DNA of 20,339 nucleotides, from positions 1 through 20,339 of the forward strand of contig CAUJEQ010000244.1 of the NCBI GenBank assembly GCA_963169135.1. The letters are read 5' to 3'. Both the position numbers and the translations under genes were made by a program. The notes beneath the pieces were generated by a model that saw only the letters and a list, made by a program, of their open reading frames with translations, ran no database searches and was not told the DNA's origin. This document shows positions 6,457 to 13,880 of this stretch, piece after piece. This stretch comes from Chloroflexota bacterium (GTDB lineage: Bacteria > Chloroflexota > Dehalococcoidia > Tepidiformales > Tepidiformaceae). How positions within the stretch are numbered: the stretch's first letter is position 1; each line of letters begins with the position of its first letter.

Positions 6457-7764
6457 ATGGCGCGTGAATCAGCGGGAGGCGCCGCCTCGACGACCTTGCA
6501 GGCGGCTTCGGGCACGCGTCGCATCTACTTCGGCTACTGGCTCATCGGGGCGGCCTTTGTCGCGCAATTCGTGGCTGTTGGCTCGCAGAACTACGTGGTT
6601 GGCGCGTTTCTGAAGCCGATGACAGACGACCTGGGTTGGACTCGGGCCGAGTTCACGTATGCGCGCACGATCGCCCAGGTAATCATGGCGTTCACCGGTT
6701 TCTTCATCGGCGCGCACGTCGACCGCCACGGTGGACGCCGGCTGATGCTCATCGGCATCACGATCCTCTCGACGTCGCTGTTCGCGTTGAGTTTCGTGCA
6801 GCAGCTGTGGCACTGGATCCTCCTGAACGGCCTGATCATGACGATGGGCGCGGCGATGATCGGGAACCTGGTCGTGAACGTCACGCTTTCGAAGTGGTTC
6901 GTGGAGAAGCGGGGGTTGGCTGTCGCGCTGGCTTCGATGGGAGTGTCCATGGCGGGCGTGCTCCTGACGCCGGCCATGACACAGGTCATCGACGAGTGGG
7001 GCTGGAGGGCCGGCTGGCGGTTCATGGGTGGCGGCGCTCTCGTCCTGATCGTGCCGATTGCATTCCTCATGCGGCGGGCACCGGAGGACTACGGCCTCCA
7101 CCCGGACGGCAAGACCGCGGCGCAGGTGGCGGCAGGCGCCGGGCAAAAGGCGAGCATCGACTTCGCCGGGTCGCTGACGCGGGGAGAGGCTTTGCGGACG
7201 GTGTCGTTCTACATGCTCGTGCTGGCGTTCGGCATGTTCGGGCTGACGATCGGGGTGATGCTGCTGCACACCATCCCGTTCATGACCGACGCGGGGTATT
7301 CACGATCGACCGCCGCCTTCATGATCACGCTGGCATCGATCCCGGCACTGGTCTCCAAGCCGTTCTGGGGCCTGTTGATGGACAAGACGGACCCGAAGCG
7401 GCTGGCATCGATCAGCGCGTTCATCACGGGCATCTCCATCCTGGTCATCACGCTGTCGGTGCGTTCGGAAGCGAACCCGCTCATCTGGGGCGGGTTCCTC
7501 CTCCTGGGGTTCGGCTGGGGCGGGATGATCCCGCTGCAGGAGCTGATCTGGGCAACGTTCTTCGGACGGCGTTATCTCGGGTCGGTGCGGAGCGCGGGGC
7601 TGCCTTTTTCGCTGTTTCTCGGGGCAGGCGCGCCACTGCTGGTCTCGGAGTACGTCGACCGGGTAGGCGACTACAACGGGGCATTCTTCGCTATCGCCAT
7701 GTTCAACCTGGCGGCGGCAGTGTTGTTGTTGTTCATCCGGAAGCCGGCGAAGCGGGAGACGTGA
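6457..7764 (+). CDS. MFS transporter, monocarboxylate / oxalate-formate type
   Basis: An intact 435-aa carrier with 12 predicted helices in the inner membrane. TM1 is YFGYWLIGAAFVAQFVAVG, the TM2-3 motif-A loop reads GAHVDRHGGRRLM, and the central loop has APEDYGLHPDGK, all typical of the monocarboxylate-carrier-like MFS branch that imports small organic acids. It is clearly related to the broken carrier at 1023-2359, with the same pre-loop phrase and spacing, but the sequences are diverged rather than a recent duplicate. AGGTGA (6445-6450), complementary to the 16S rRNA 3' end, lies 6 bases before the ATG, so this gene has a conventional ribosome-binding site. Substrate unknown. The preceding DinB-like gene ends 77 bases upstream, so co-transcription is possible. 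Confidence 0.93.
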   Translation: MARESAGGAASTTLQAASGTRRIYFGYWLIGAAFVAQFVAVGSQNYVVGAFLKPMTDDLGWTRAEFTYARTIAQVIMAFTGFFIGAHVDRHGGRRLMLIGITILSTSLFALSFVQQLWHWILLNGLIMTMGAAMIGNLVVNVTLSKWFVEKRGLAVALASMGVSMAGVLLTPAMTQVIDEWGWRAGWRFMGGGALVLIVPIAFLMRRAPEDYGLHPDGKTAAQVAAGAGQKASIDFAGSLTRGEALRTVSFYMLVLAFGMFGLTIGVMLLHTIPFMTDAGYSRSTAAFMITLASIPALVSKPFWGLLMDKTDPKRLASISAFITGISILVITLSVRSEANPLIWGGFLLLGFGWGGMIPLQELIWATFFGRRYLGSVRSAGLPFSLFLGAGAPLLVSEYVDRVGDYNGAFFAIAMFNLAAAVLLLFIRKPAKRET

Positions 7765-7780
7765 CATACCCAGTCCGGCG

Positions 7781-7809
7781 TTGCAAGAGGAAGGCGTCTG
7801 CCATAAAGT
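7781..7809 (+). promoter_or_regulatory. Putative promoter of the toxin-antitoxin pair
   Basis: TTGCAA (7781-7786) and TAAAGT (7804-7809) each match 4 of 6 consensus bases and lie exactly 17 apart. The -10-like hexamer ends 6 bases before the antitoxin ATG, so transcription would begin at or next to the start codon, and no Shine-Dalgarno sequence is present. Confidence 0.45.
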
Positions 7810-7815
7810 GCTGGT

Positions 7816-8067
7816 ATGGCAGAGCGATCAGAATCTGTACGGATTCTCGAAGGTGGCAGGATCGTCATCCCCGCCCGGTTTCGGAAGGAGCTTGGACTGC
7901 GACCCGGTGACACCGTCGTCGTGGAGATCGAGGACGGCGAACTCAGGATTGCGACGCGGTTGCGAGGCATTCGCCGGGCGCAGGAGTTGGTTCGCCCCTA
8001 CGTTTCGGGGACACCTTCGATGGCCGATGAACTGATCATCGAACGCCGGGCTGAGATCGATGACTGA
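7816..8067 (+). CDS. AbrB/SpoVT-type antitoxin (VapB-like)
   Basis: An 83-aa swapped-hairpin AbrB DNA-binding protein, the antitoxin of a type II pair. The N-terminal half has the usual pattern ILEGGRIVIPARFRKELGLRPGD followed by a VVVEIEDGELRI strand. The C-terminal part (IRRAQELVRPYVSG…DELIIERRAEID) is the flexible tail that would wrap the PIN toxin, with the family phrase ADELIxERR near the end. The last 8 bases overlap the toxin gene, so the two are translationally coupled. Antitoxins of this class normally repress their own promoter; the -35/-10 pair just upstream would be that target. No Shine-Dalgarno precedes the ATG. Confidence 0.9.
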   Translation: MAERSESVRILEGGRIVIPARFRKELGLRPGDTVVVEIEDGELRIATRLRGIRRAQELVRPYVSGTPSMADELIIERRAEIDD

Positions 8068-8458
8068 AGCAGTCCTCGACGCGTCGGCGGTGATGGCGCT
8101 CTTACAGGATGAGCCGGGCGCTCGAACGGTAGAGGCACTCTTGGCTCGAGACGCCTGTGCGATCAGTGCGGTCAACGTGGCGGAGGTTGCAGCCAAGTTG
8201 GCGGACCGGGGTGTGCCGGACTGGGTCGTCACCGACACCATCCGCTCGTTGCAGTTGGAAATCCACGCATTCGACGAGGGCGACGCTCTCGCAGCAGGAA
8301 CGCTTCGGAAGGCCACGCGCAGTTACGGGTTATCACTAGGGGACCGGGCATGCCTTGCGCTCGCCGATAAGCTCGGGTTGCCGGCGGTGACGACAGACAG
8401 GGTGTGGAGCGAACTCGTGTTCCTTCCTTTCCGCGTGGTGGTGGCCCGGAAGCAGTGA
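8060..8458 (+). CDS. PIN-domain ribonuclease toxin (VapC-like)
   Basis: A 132-aa PIN-domain protein, predicted to be a metal-dependent RNase that inhibits growth when not bound by the AbrB protein encoded just upstream. The acidic residues expected for metal binding are in place: Asp7 (VLDASA), Glu42 (VNVAEVAAKL), Asp95 (LSLGDRACLA) and Asp113 (TTDRVW). Its length is normal and no residue seems lost, so the toxin looks functional. The ATG at 8060 overlaps the antitoxin's stop by 8 bases. In this family the RNA target (often a specific tRNA or rRNA loop) cannot be predicted from sequence. The pair stands alone between an MFS carrier and an oxidoreductase, a common site for such modules to insert. 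Confidence 0.92.
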   Translation: MTEAVLDASAVMALLQDEPGARTVEALLARDACAISAVNVAEVAAKLADRGVPDWVVTDTIRSLQLEIHAFDEGDALAAGTLRKATRSYGLSLGDRACLALADKLGLPAVTTDRVWSELVFLPFRVVVARKQ

Positions 8459-8510
8459 GCCGGAGGGAGGGACGTGACACCCGCCCCGTCACCGGCCACA
8501 CTGGCGGGCC

Positions 8511-9569
8511 ATGACGGTTCGCATCGGCCTCGCCGGGACACAGTTCATCGGGAACCTGTACGCGCATTCGCTGCGGCAGGTGGCGGGCGCGGAAATCGCG
8601 GCGGTCGCGTCCCCGAACACTGCGGAGGCGTTCGCCGGGCGCTGGGACATCGCGCGGCACTACGCGGACTACCGGGACATGATCGCGGCCGGCGATCTGG
8701 ACGCGGTTGCGATTGCGGTGCCAAACGACCTGCACTACGACATCGCGTTACGAGCCGCTGCCGCCGGGATGCACGTGCTCTGCGAGAAGCCGCTGGCGAT
8801 GAGCCTGGCCGAGGCGGACGGGATGATCGGGGCATGCGAGCGGGCCGGGGTGGCGCTGATGTATGCGGAAAACCTGCTGTTCGTGCCGATGTACCAGCGC
8901 GTGCGAGAGCTTGCCAGGCGGGGGCAGGTCGGGCAACCGTTCCTGGTGAAGCAGGCCCAATGCCACGGGGGGCCGTATTCGCCGTGGTTTTGGGATGTAG
9001 AGCGGTCGGGCGGGGGTGTCGTGCTCGACATGGGGTGCCATAGCATCCACGCGATCTGCTGGGCGATGGGGGCCTGGCCGGAAGCGGTGACCGCGACCAT
9101 GGGCCGCTACGCGCACTCTGAAAAGGGCCTCGGCGAGGACCATTCGACGGTGATCCTCCACTTTCCCGGCGGGGCCATCGGGATCGCCGAGAACTCGTGG
9201 GCGATGCCGGGCGGAAACGACTACCTGGAGGTGTACGGCCCAAAGGGCCGGCTGGTCGCGAACCTGGAGCGCGGCCCGGCGATCGCCATGTACACGGCGC
9301 CGGAGAGCGAGACGGCACTGGACGCCTCGACGCGGAGTGGCTGGCAGTACCCGATGTATGAAGAGGCATGGCAGTTCGGCTTCCCGCAGGAGATCCAACA
9401 CTTCGTGGACGTGATCGAAGGGCGGGCCGAGCTGCAGTCGAGCGGAGAAGATGGACGACGGGTGCTGGAGATCATCTGCGCCGCGTACGAGTCGGCCCGG
9501 CTGGGGCAGCGGGTGGAGTTGCCGTTCGCGAGCACGGCGAAGAAGCCCATCGAGCACTGGTGGGGTTAG
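8511..9569 (+). CDS. Gfo/Idh/MocA-family NAD(P)-dependent oxidoreductase
   Basis: A 352-aa two-domain dehydrogenase of the glucose-fructose oxidoreductase / inositol dehydrogenase family. The N-terminal Rossmann fold has a dinucleotide loop reading GLAGTQFIG (6-14), slightly altered from GxGxxG. The strand ending in the family signature is HVLCEKPLAMSL, with EKP at 92-94 and Lys93 as the expected active-site base. The second domain carries the substrate-site helix VLDMGCHSIHAICW with Asp173 and His177. Substrates for the family are sugars, cyclitols or related polyols; which one applies here is not visible. There is no good ribosome-binding site before the ATG at 8511, although CCCGCC…GGCGGG can pair across the preceding bases. 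No sugar transporter or kinase lies next to it. Confidence 0.93.
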   Translation: MTVRIGLAGTQFIGNLYAHSLRQVAGAEIAAVASPNTAEAFAGRWDIARHYADYRDMIAAGDLDAVAIAVPNDLHYDIALRAAAAGMHVLCEKPLAMSLAEADGMIGACERAGVALMYAENLLFVPMYQRVRELARRGQVGQPFLVKQAQCHGGPYSPWFWDVERSGGGVVLDMGCHSIHAICWAMGAWPEAVTATMGRYAHSEKGLGEDHSTVILHFPGGAIGIAENSWAMPGGNDYLEVYGPKGRLVANLERGPAIAMYTAPESETALDASTRSGWQYPMYEEAWQFGFPQEIQHFVDVIEGRAELQSSGEDGRRVLEIICAAYESARLGQRVELPFASTAKKPIEHWWG

Positions 9570-9662
9570 GCGGCCGACCGTTCCTTCTAGCTGGCGGAGT
9601 TAACGGTGCGTTCAGTGCGAGCCCGGGACTGGAGGGCAAGATTGGCCTAGGCTTATGCGTGC

Positions 9663-10352
9663 ATGAACTGGCTCCAATCGTTCTTCAGCACGCCGGCGCG
9701 CCAGGCCATGGGCTGGACCGGCCTTGGCATCCTTGGGATCGTGTTCGCGGCGCTCGGGGTGTGGCTCCTGACTGACGACGGCGGGAGCGGCGGGACCGTG
9801 GTGGCGGAGCGCGACAACGAAACGGCAACCGCCACGGCCAGCGCGACCGCAACGCAGACCCGGACTTCGACGCCGGCACCGAGCCCGACGGCGACTGCCA
9901 CGCCCAGCCCGTCGCCGACGGCGACCGCCACTGCGACCGCGCGACAGACAGGCGGGGGCGGCGGTGCGGCGAACCCGCCTCAGCAGGCGGCACCCGAACC
10001 CACTGCCACGCCGACGCCGACCGCTCCGGCAGCGGTGGCGGGCGGGGAGTACTGCCCGAACGTGTCGTCATCGTCACCGCCGAACAGCGTGTTCGGCCTG
10101 TTCACGATCGGCGGGGTGGATGCGCCGGAGGGGACCGAGGTGGGGCTGGCGTTTGATGGCGTGCTCGGGCCGGTGCGGGCCACGAAGGCGGCGGGCGGCT
10201 ACCGGGTAGACTACGGGGCGGCACCCGAGATGTGCGCGAACCGGGTCGGGTCGGCGATCTCCGTGTACCACAATGGAGTGCTGTACCCGACGGGCCGGAC
10301 GGTCGGCGACAGCCCGGGAGCACCGGTCGTCTTCAATCTCGCGGTTCCCTGA
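9663..10352 (+). CDS. Membrane-anchored protein with Thr/Pro-rich stalk and beta-sandwich-like C-terminal domain
   Basis: A 229-aa protein of unknown function. An N-terminal anchor helix (about residues 16-36, GWTGLGILGIVFAALGVWLL) is followed by an Ala/Thr/Pro/Ser-rich stalk from about 50 to 125 and a Gly/Ala stretch. The last 100 residues look like a compact extracellular beta domain: GTEVGLAFDG, then GGYRVDYGA, a Cys191 (MCANR) and VYHNGVLYP, ending in FNLAV. That order resembles beta-sandwich modules I associate with secreted Chloroflexota proteins. Cys131 and Cys191 could form a disulfide, supporting an outside location. The stalk is low-complexity and is probably a spacer or glycosylation region. 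A strong terminator follows 31 bases after the stop. Function unknown; surface display is inference. Confidence 0.75.
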   Translation: MNWLQSFFSTPARQAMGWTGLGILGIVFAALGVWLLTDDGGSGGTVVAERDNETATATASATATQTRTSTPAPSPTATATPSPSPTATATATARQTGGGGGAANPPQQAAPEPTATPTPTAPAAVAGGEYCPNVSSSSPPNSVFGLFTIGGVDAPEGTEVGLAFDGVLGPVRATKAAGGYRVDYGAAPEMCANRVGSAISVYHNGVLYPTGRTVGDSPGAPVVFNLAVP

Positions 10353-10383
10353 GCTAACTTGGGCGTTGGGCAGATGTACTACG

Positions 10384-10416
10384 ATGGGGCGTCCCGCAGG
10401 GGGCGCCTCATTTTTT
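10384..10416 (+). terminator. Rho-independent terminator (possible attenuator for the next gene)
   Basis: An 11-bp stem pairs 10385-10395 with 10400-10410 (two G-U pairs) around a GCAG tetraloop and is followed immediately by six T (10411-10416). This is a textbook intrinsic terminator on the plus strand, 31 bases after the anchored-protein stop. It also ends only 16 bases before the ATG of the alkylsulfatase-like gene, whose ribosome-binding site (GGAG, 10423-10426) follows directly. Confidence 0.8.
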
Positions 10417-10432
10417 GCGGCCGGAGCACGAG

Positions 10433-11698
10433 ATGGTGACGATGCAGGAGCTGGCTGAGCTGGCGTGGAGCGGCGCCCGGGCGGAGGCCGATCGACAGAT
10501 GGCCCGGCCGGGCCAGTTGTTCGAGGTCGTGCCGGGCGTGGCGCTCACGAGCGGGTTCGGACAGTCCATCACGATAAAGACGGGCGACGGCCTGGTGGTG
10601 GTCGATGTGAGCGGCGTAGCGCACGGCGAAGCAGTGGTAGGCGCGTTGCGCGAGTGGAGTACCGACCCGGTTTGCCGGGTGGTGTACACCCACGGGCACT
10701 TCGACCACGTGGGCGGGATGGCGGCGTTCGACGCGGACGCGCTGGCGCGCGGGTACGACCGGCCGCACGTGATTGCGCACGAGAACGTACCGAAGCGGTT
10801 CGACCGGTACACGCGCACCTCCGGCTACAACGCGGTCATCAACGCGCGGCAGTTTGGCGCGCGGCCGTTGTCTCTCGAGGGACAGGCCCAGTGGGAACGC
10901 TGGCGGCAGCCGGACGAGACCTACGCGGAGTCAATGTCGTTCGAGCAGGGCGGTGTGACGTTCGAACTGCGGCACGGCAAAGGCGAGACCGACGACCACA
11001 CGTGGGTGTGGGTGCCGTCGCTGAAACTGATCTGCGCCGGGGACTTCTTCATCTGGCGGACGCCGAACGCGGGTAACCCCCAGAAGGTGCAGCGCTACCC
11101 GGAGGAGTGGGCAGTGGCGTTGCGGGCGATGGCGGCGATGGGCGCGGAGGTGTTCGTGCCGAGCCACGGGTTCCCCATCTACGGGAGCGCCCGCATCCAG
11201 CTGGCGCTCGGAGAGACTGCGGAGCTGCTCGAGACGCTCGTGGCGCAGACGGTGGAGTTGCTGAACCGGGGCGTACGGCTCGACGAGGTCATCCACACCG
11301 TGAAGGCGCCCGAGGATCTGCTGCGGCGCCCGTACCTGGAGCCGTTGTACGACGAGCCCGAATTCATCGTCCGGAATGTGTGGCGGATGTATGGCGGCTG
11401 GTGGGACGGGAACCCGGCGAACGTGAAGCCGGCGCGGGAGGCGGAAGTCGCCGGGGAGCTGGCCCGGCTTTCGGGCGGCGCGGCGATGCTCGCGGCGAGG
11501 GCGCGCGAGTTGGCGGACTCCGGCGACCTGCGCCTGGCGTGCCACCTGGCGGAACTCGCCGGCCTGGCTGCGCCGGACGATGCGGACGTGCGGGCCGCGC
11601 GGGCGGAGGTGTACAACGCGCGGGCGGAGTCGGAGCAGTCGTTGATGTCTCGGGGGATTTACCGGGCGGCGGCGCGGGAGAGCGGGCCTCACGCCTAA
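10433..11698 (+). CDS. Metallo-beta-lactamase-fold hydrolase with alkylsulfatase dimerisation domain
   Basis: A 421-aa zinc hydrolase related to SdsA/BDS1-type alkylsulfatases. The N-terminal metallo-beta-lactamase domain shows the binuclear-metal motif THGHFDHVGG (86-95), a following HVIAHENVP segment, GETDDHTWVW, AGDFF and FVPSHGFPI, which carry the further ligands. The C-terminal region has the alkylsulfatase dimerisation signature RNVWRMYGGWWDGNPANVKP and a helical repeat. The SCP2-like third domain of full alkylsulfatases (usually over 600 aa) is absent and the protein ends after the dimerisation domain. No signal peptide is visible, so it is probably cytoplasmic. The ATG at 10433 is supported by GGAG at 6-base spacing; a TTG at 10415 inside the terminator T-run is unlikely. 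Substrate could be a sulfate ester or another ester; I would not assert alkylsulfatase activity. Confidence 0.88.
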   Translation: MVTMQELAELAWSGARAEADRQMARPGQLFEVVPGVALTSGFGQSITIKTGDGLVVVDVSGVAHGEAVVGALREWSTDPVCRVVYTHGHFDHVGGMAAFDADALARGYDRPHVIAHENVPKRFDRYTRTSGYNAVINARQFGARPLSLEGQAQWERWRQPDETYAESMSFEQGGVTFELRHGKGETDDHTWVWVPSLKLICAGDFFIWRTPNAGNPQKVQRYPEEWAVALRAMAAMGAEVFVPSHGFPIYGSARIQLALGETAELLETLVAQTVELLNRGVRLDEVIHTVKAPEDLLRRPYLEPLYDEPEFIVRNVWRMYGGWWDGNPANVKPAREAEVAGELARLSGGAAMLAARARELADSGDLRLACHLAELAGLAAPDDADVRAARAEVYNARAESEQSLMSRGIYRAAARESGPHA

Positions 11699-11700
11699 CG

Positions 11701-11730
11701 GGAACCGGGACCGGGCGGGCGGTGTACGAC
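11701..11730. repeat. Direct repeat, left copy (flanks the CDF gene)
   Basis: This 30-base sequence begins 3 bases after the hydrolase stop and recurs in the same orientation at 12803-12832 with 28 of 30 identities (differences at 11710 A/G and 11718 G/A). It ends in GCGGTGTACGAC. The identity stops sharply at both ends in both copies. Confidence 0.75.
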
Positions 11731-11784
11731 CGTGAGCCGAAAATCGGCCACTGGCGGCAGATGCTACCCGTCGTAGTTGCCTTC

Positions 11785-11813
11785 TTGATGCACCGGGCGG
11801 CGGCACTTCTAAT
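11785..11813 (+). promoter_or_regulatory. Putative strong promoter of the CDF gene, leaderless
   Basis: TTGATG (11785-11790) and TCTAAT (11808-11813) match the -35 and -10 consensus at 4 and 5 of 6 bases with a 17-base spacer. The -10 ends 6 bases before the ATG, so the transcript would start at the A of the start codon (11820). No Shine-Dalgarno sequence is present, which agrees with leaderless translation. Confidence 0.6.
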
Positions 11814-11819
11814 CGAGAC

Positions 11820-12776
11820 ATGAACTCAACGCATGAGCACGGTCACGGTCATTCACATGTCCGTTCACTGGACCTATCGACTCGGGATGGCGTGCGCGCA
11901 CTCAAGGTGGGGGTGGCAGGGCTTGGCCTGACGACCGTCTTTCAGGTCGCCTTGCTGCTGCTGAGCGGATCCGTGGCACTCCTCGGCGACACACTCCACA
12001 ACGGCGTCGACGTGGCGGGGACAGCAATCGTGTGGCTGGCGTTCATTGTCACGAAACGGCAGCGGACGGCGCACTTCGGTTACGGATATCACCGGTTGGA
12101 GGATCTCGCCGGGCTTGCCGTTGTTGGGTTGATAGCGGCCAGCGCGGTCCTCGTCATCTTCGAGTCAGTGCGTGCCTTCGGGGAAACGCCGGACCTCCAT
12201 CGTCCGTGGCTGGTGCTGATTGCCGGGATTGTCGGGTTCGCCGGTAACGAGGCGGTCGCGCAATACAAGCTTCGCGTTGGCAAACGTATCGGGAGTTCCG
12301 CGCTCGTGGCCGACGGGCAGCACTCTCGCGCCGACGGGTTCACTTCGCTCGGGGTCGTGGCGGCGGCGATCGGGATCATGATCGATCAGCCGCGAATCGA
12401 CGCTGCCGTGGGCCTTGGCATCGGCGTGCTGATCGGGTGGGCGGCATACGAATCTGGCCGGGAAGTGATCCTCCGGCTCCTCGATCACGGGGACCCCGGG
12501 ATCCGTCACGAACTGGAGCATGCGGCGGAGGAAGTCGGAGGTTTCGATCACATCAACGACATTCGCCTCCGTCACTCCGGGCGCACCGTCCACCTCGTCG
12601 CGCATGTGTGCATGCCCGCGAGCTACAGCCTGATCCAGGCGCACGATGTCGGCGAAGACCTGCGACAGGCGTGGCTCGACGTGCTCCCGCCAGGTTCCGT
12701 TGTCGATGTGCACGCCGACCCCTTCGACGCCGAGCAAGGCTCTCCACACCTGCGGGAGGCGGCACACTCCCACTGA
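11820..12776 (+). CDS. Cation diffusion facilitator (CDF) family metal efflux transporter
   Basis: A 318-aa inner-membrane exporter of divalent metal, most likely zinc, driven by proton exchange. The N-terminus is a His-rich cytoplasmic tail (HEHGHGHSH, 5-13). The transport site has the paired HxxxD motifs expected of zinc-type carriers: His60/Asp64 in LLGDTLHNGVDV and His168/Asp172 in DGQHSRADGFTSLG. Six helices span about 27-215, and a C-terminal cytoplasmic regulatory domain (about 220-305) contains IRLRHSGRTVHLVAHV, ending in AHSH. The gene has its own promoter, no ribosome-binding site, and sits between 30-bp direct repeats 1102 bases apart, as if it were a cassette. Neighbouring genes have no evident role in metal handling, which also fits separate acquisition. 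Confidence 0.93.
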   Translation: MNSTHEHGHGHSHVRSLDLSTRDGVRALKVGVAGLGLTTVFQVALLLLSGSVALLGDTLHNGVDVAGTAIVWLAFIVTKRQRTAHFGYGYHRLEDLAGLAVVGLIAASAVLVIFESVRAFGETPDLHRPWLVLIAGIVGFAGNEAVAQYKLRVGKRIGSSALVADGQHSRADGFTSLGVVAAAIGIMIDQPRIDAAVGLGIGVLIGWAAYESGREVILRLLDHGDPGIRHELEHAAEEVGGFDHINDIRLRHSGRTVHLVAHVCMPASYSLIQAHDVGEDLRQAWLDVLPPGSVVDVHADPFDAEQGSPHLREAAHSH

Positions 12777-12802
12777 ACCCCGTTCCGGGACAGGCATCTT
12801 CA

Positions 12803-12832
12803 GGAACCGGGGCCGGGCGAGCGGTGTACGAC
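12803..12832. repeat. Direct repeat, right copy (flanks the CDF gene)
   Basis: The second copy of the 30-base repeat at 11701-11730, in the same orientation, 26 bases after the CDF stop. It lies in the gap between the convergent CDF and hot-dog genes, which otherwise holds only a hairpin. I found no third copy in the window by eye. Confidence 0.75.
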
Positions 12833-12868
12833 AACCAGGTGGCTGCGTTGCCGAGCGCGCTGGCGGCA

Positions 12869-12904
12869 GCGTTGCGGGGACACCGAGGCGGCGCCCCGCA
12901 ACGC
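12869..12904. terminator. Perfect 11-bp inverted repeat between convergent genes
   Basis: GCGTTGCGGGG (12869-12879) and CCCCGCAACGC (12894-12904) are perfect complements separated by 14 bases. It stands between the ends of the CDF gene and the oppositely directed hot-dog gene, where a bidirectional terminator is expected. Neither side has a T tract, so factor-dependent termination or transcript stabilisation is equally possible. Confidence 0.5.
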
Positions 12905-12915
12905 CGGTCACACCC

Positions 12916-13815
12916 CTACTGCTGGCGCAGCTCCGGGTAGAGGGGGCTCGAAGCCTTCATCCAGCGGAGGAGCATGCGCATCTCGGCGACGCGCTTGCCG
13001 GAATCGTCGTCGAGGCCGGTCTCGAACCACATGTACTCGGTCTTGGGGCTCTGGCCGACGGCGACGACTTCGCCGGTGCAGGTGTACTCCTGGCCGACCA
13101 TGACGGGGCCGTAGATGTGGCGCAGTTCGATGGCGCCGAAGAGGCCGACGGCCTGGCCGATACCGCCGCGGAGGGTCTGGACGCTCTTGGCGTAGAGCAT
13201 CTGGACCATGGGCGCGGGCATGACGATGGGACCGCCCCAGGGCGAGTCGCCCGTGTACCAGTCCATGGGCTCGGTGGTGACCTGGAGGCGCTGAACCTGC
13301 TGGTCGAGCGAGGTGCTCACGCGGACGGGGTCGAACTTGCGGCCAGCTTCCACCCCGGCGAGAAGGCGCAGCTCGCCCGGTTCGAAACGATCGAGCGGGC
13401 GGGCCTGGAGGGCGGTGGGGACGCCGGGATTGCCGACGGAGACGGTACCCTGGGCGACCTGCATGCCGTCCTCCCGGAGGACCCAGGCGTCGACCTGCGC
13501 GTCGGAGGCGCCGGCGGGCGGCTCTTTCAGGTACGCGCGGACAGCCTCGCGGTCGGTGGTGGCGTTGAGGAAATACATGGAGATGGCGCCGCGCTCGTAC
13601 CAGCGCTGGCCGAACGCGTGGACGGCAAGGGGCGGGAAGAGTTCGAGGTGGATGGAGCCGGCGACCGTGCCGCCGCGGAAGCCGAGCTTCGAAGCCGTGG
13701 CGTCGTCGTGGATGCTGCCCTTCGCGGTGGCGGAGTTGTTGACCGAGCGGCGCAGCGGCCCGGTGATGACACCTTCGCTGACGGTGATGCCGCCGGCGGC
13801 TTCCTGTGTGGTCAT
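12916..13815 (-). CDS. Double hot-dog protein, MaoC-like dehydratase family
   Basis: A 299-aa protein with two hot-dog-like halves. The first contains GSIHDDATASKLGFRGGTVAG (33-53), which follows the MaoC hydratase pattern (His and Asp, then a helix, then Gly-Phe and Gly). The second half has IELRHIYGPVMVGQEYTCTGEVVAVG and a final strand AEMRMLLRW. Proteins of this shape act on acyl-CoA or acyl-ACP thioesters, typically as enoyl hydratases, but the first-half motif is altered from the classical one, so the reaction is uncertain. The ATG at 13815 is preceded by GAGAGGT on the minus strand at suitable spacing; the frame stays open upstream through moaA but codes nonsense there. It follows moaA by 65 bases, with CAGGCGCCTG (13862-13871) between. 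Confidence 0.8.
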   Translation of the reverse strand: MTTQEAAGGITVSEGVITGPLRRSVNNSATAKGSIHDDATASKLGFRGGTVAGSIHLELFPPLAVHAFGQRWYERGAISMYFLNATTDREAVRAYLKEPPAGASDAQVDAWVLREDGMQVAQGTVSVGNPGVPTALQARPLDRFEPGELRLLAGVEAGRKFDPVRVSTSLDQQVQRLQVTTEPMDWYTGDSPWGGPIVMPAPMVQMLYAKSVQTLRGGIGQAVGLFGAIELRHIYGPVMVGQEYTCTGEVVAVGQSPKTEYMWFETGLDDDSGKRVAEMRMLLRWMKASSPLYPELRQQ

Positions 13816-13880
13816 AGGTTTACCTCTCGTGCGTTGTATGGCGGGGAGGGTACTCCTGAGCCAGGCGCCTGAGAAGCCTA

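Noticed and set aside
9810..10040. Thr/Ala/Pro-rich stretch as a tandem DNA repeat
   Set aside because: The DNA has no fixed repeat unit; it is low-complexity protein-coding sequence with varied codons.
11751..11760. CTGGCGGCAG shared after both direct-repeat copies (11751 and 12860) as an extension of the repeat
   Set aside because: The distance from the repeat differs (20 versus 27 bases) and a 10-mer of this composition is expected by chance in GC-rich DNA.
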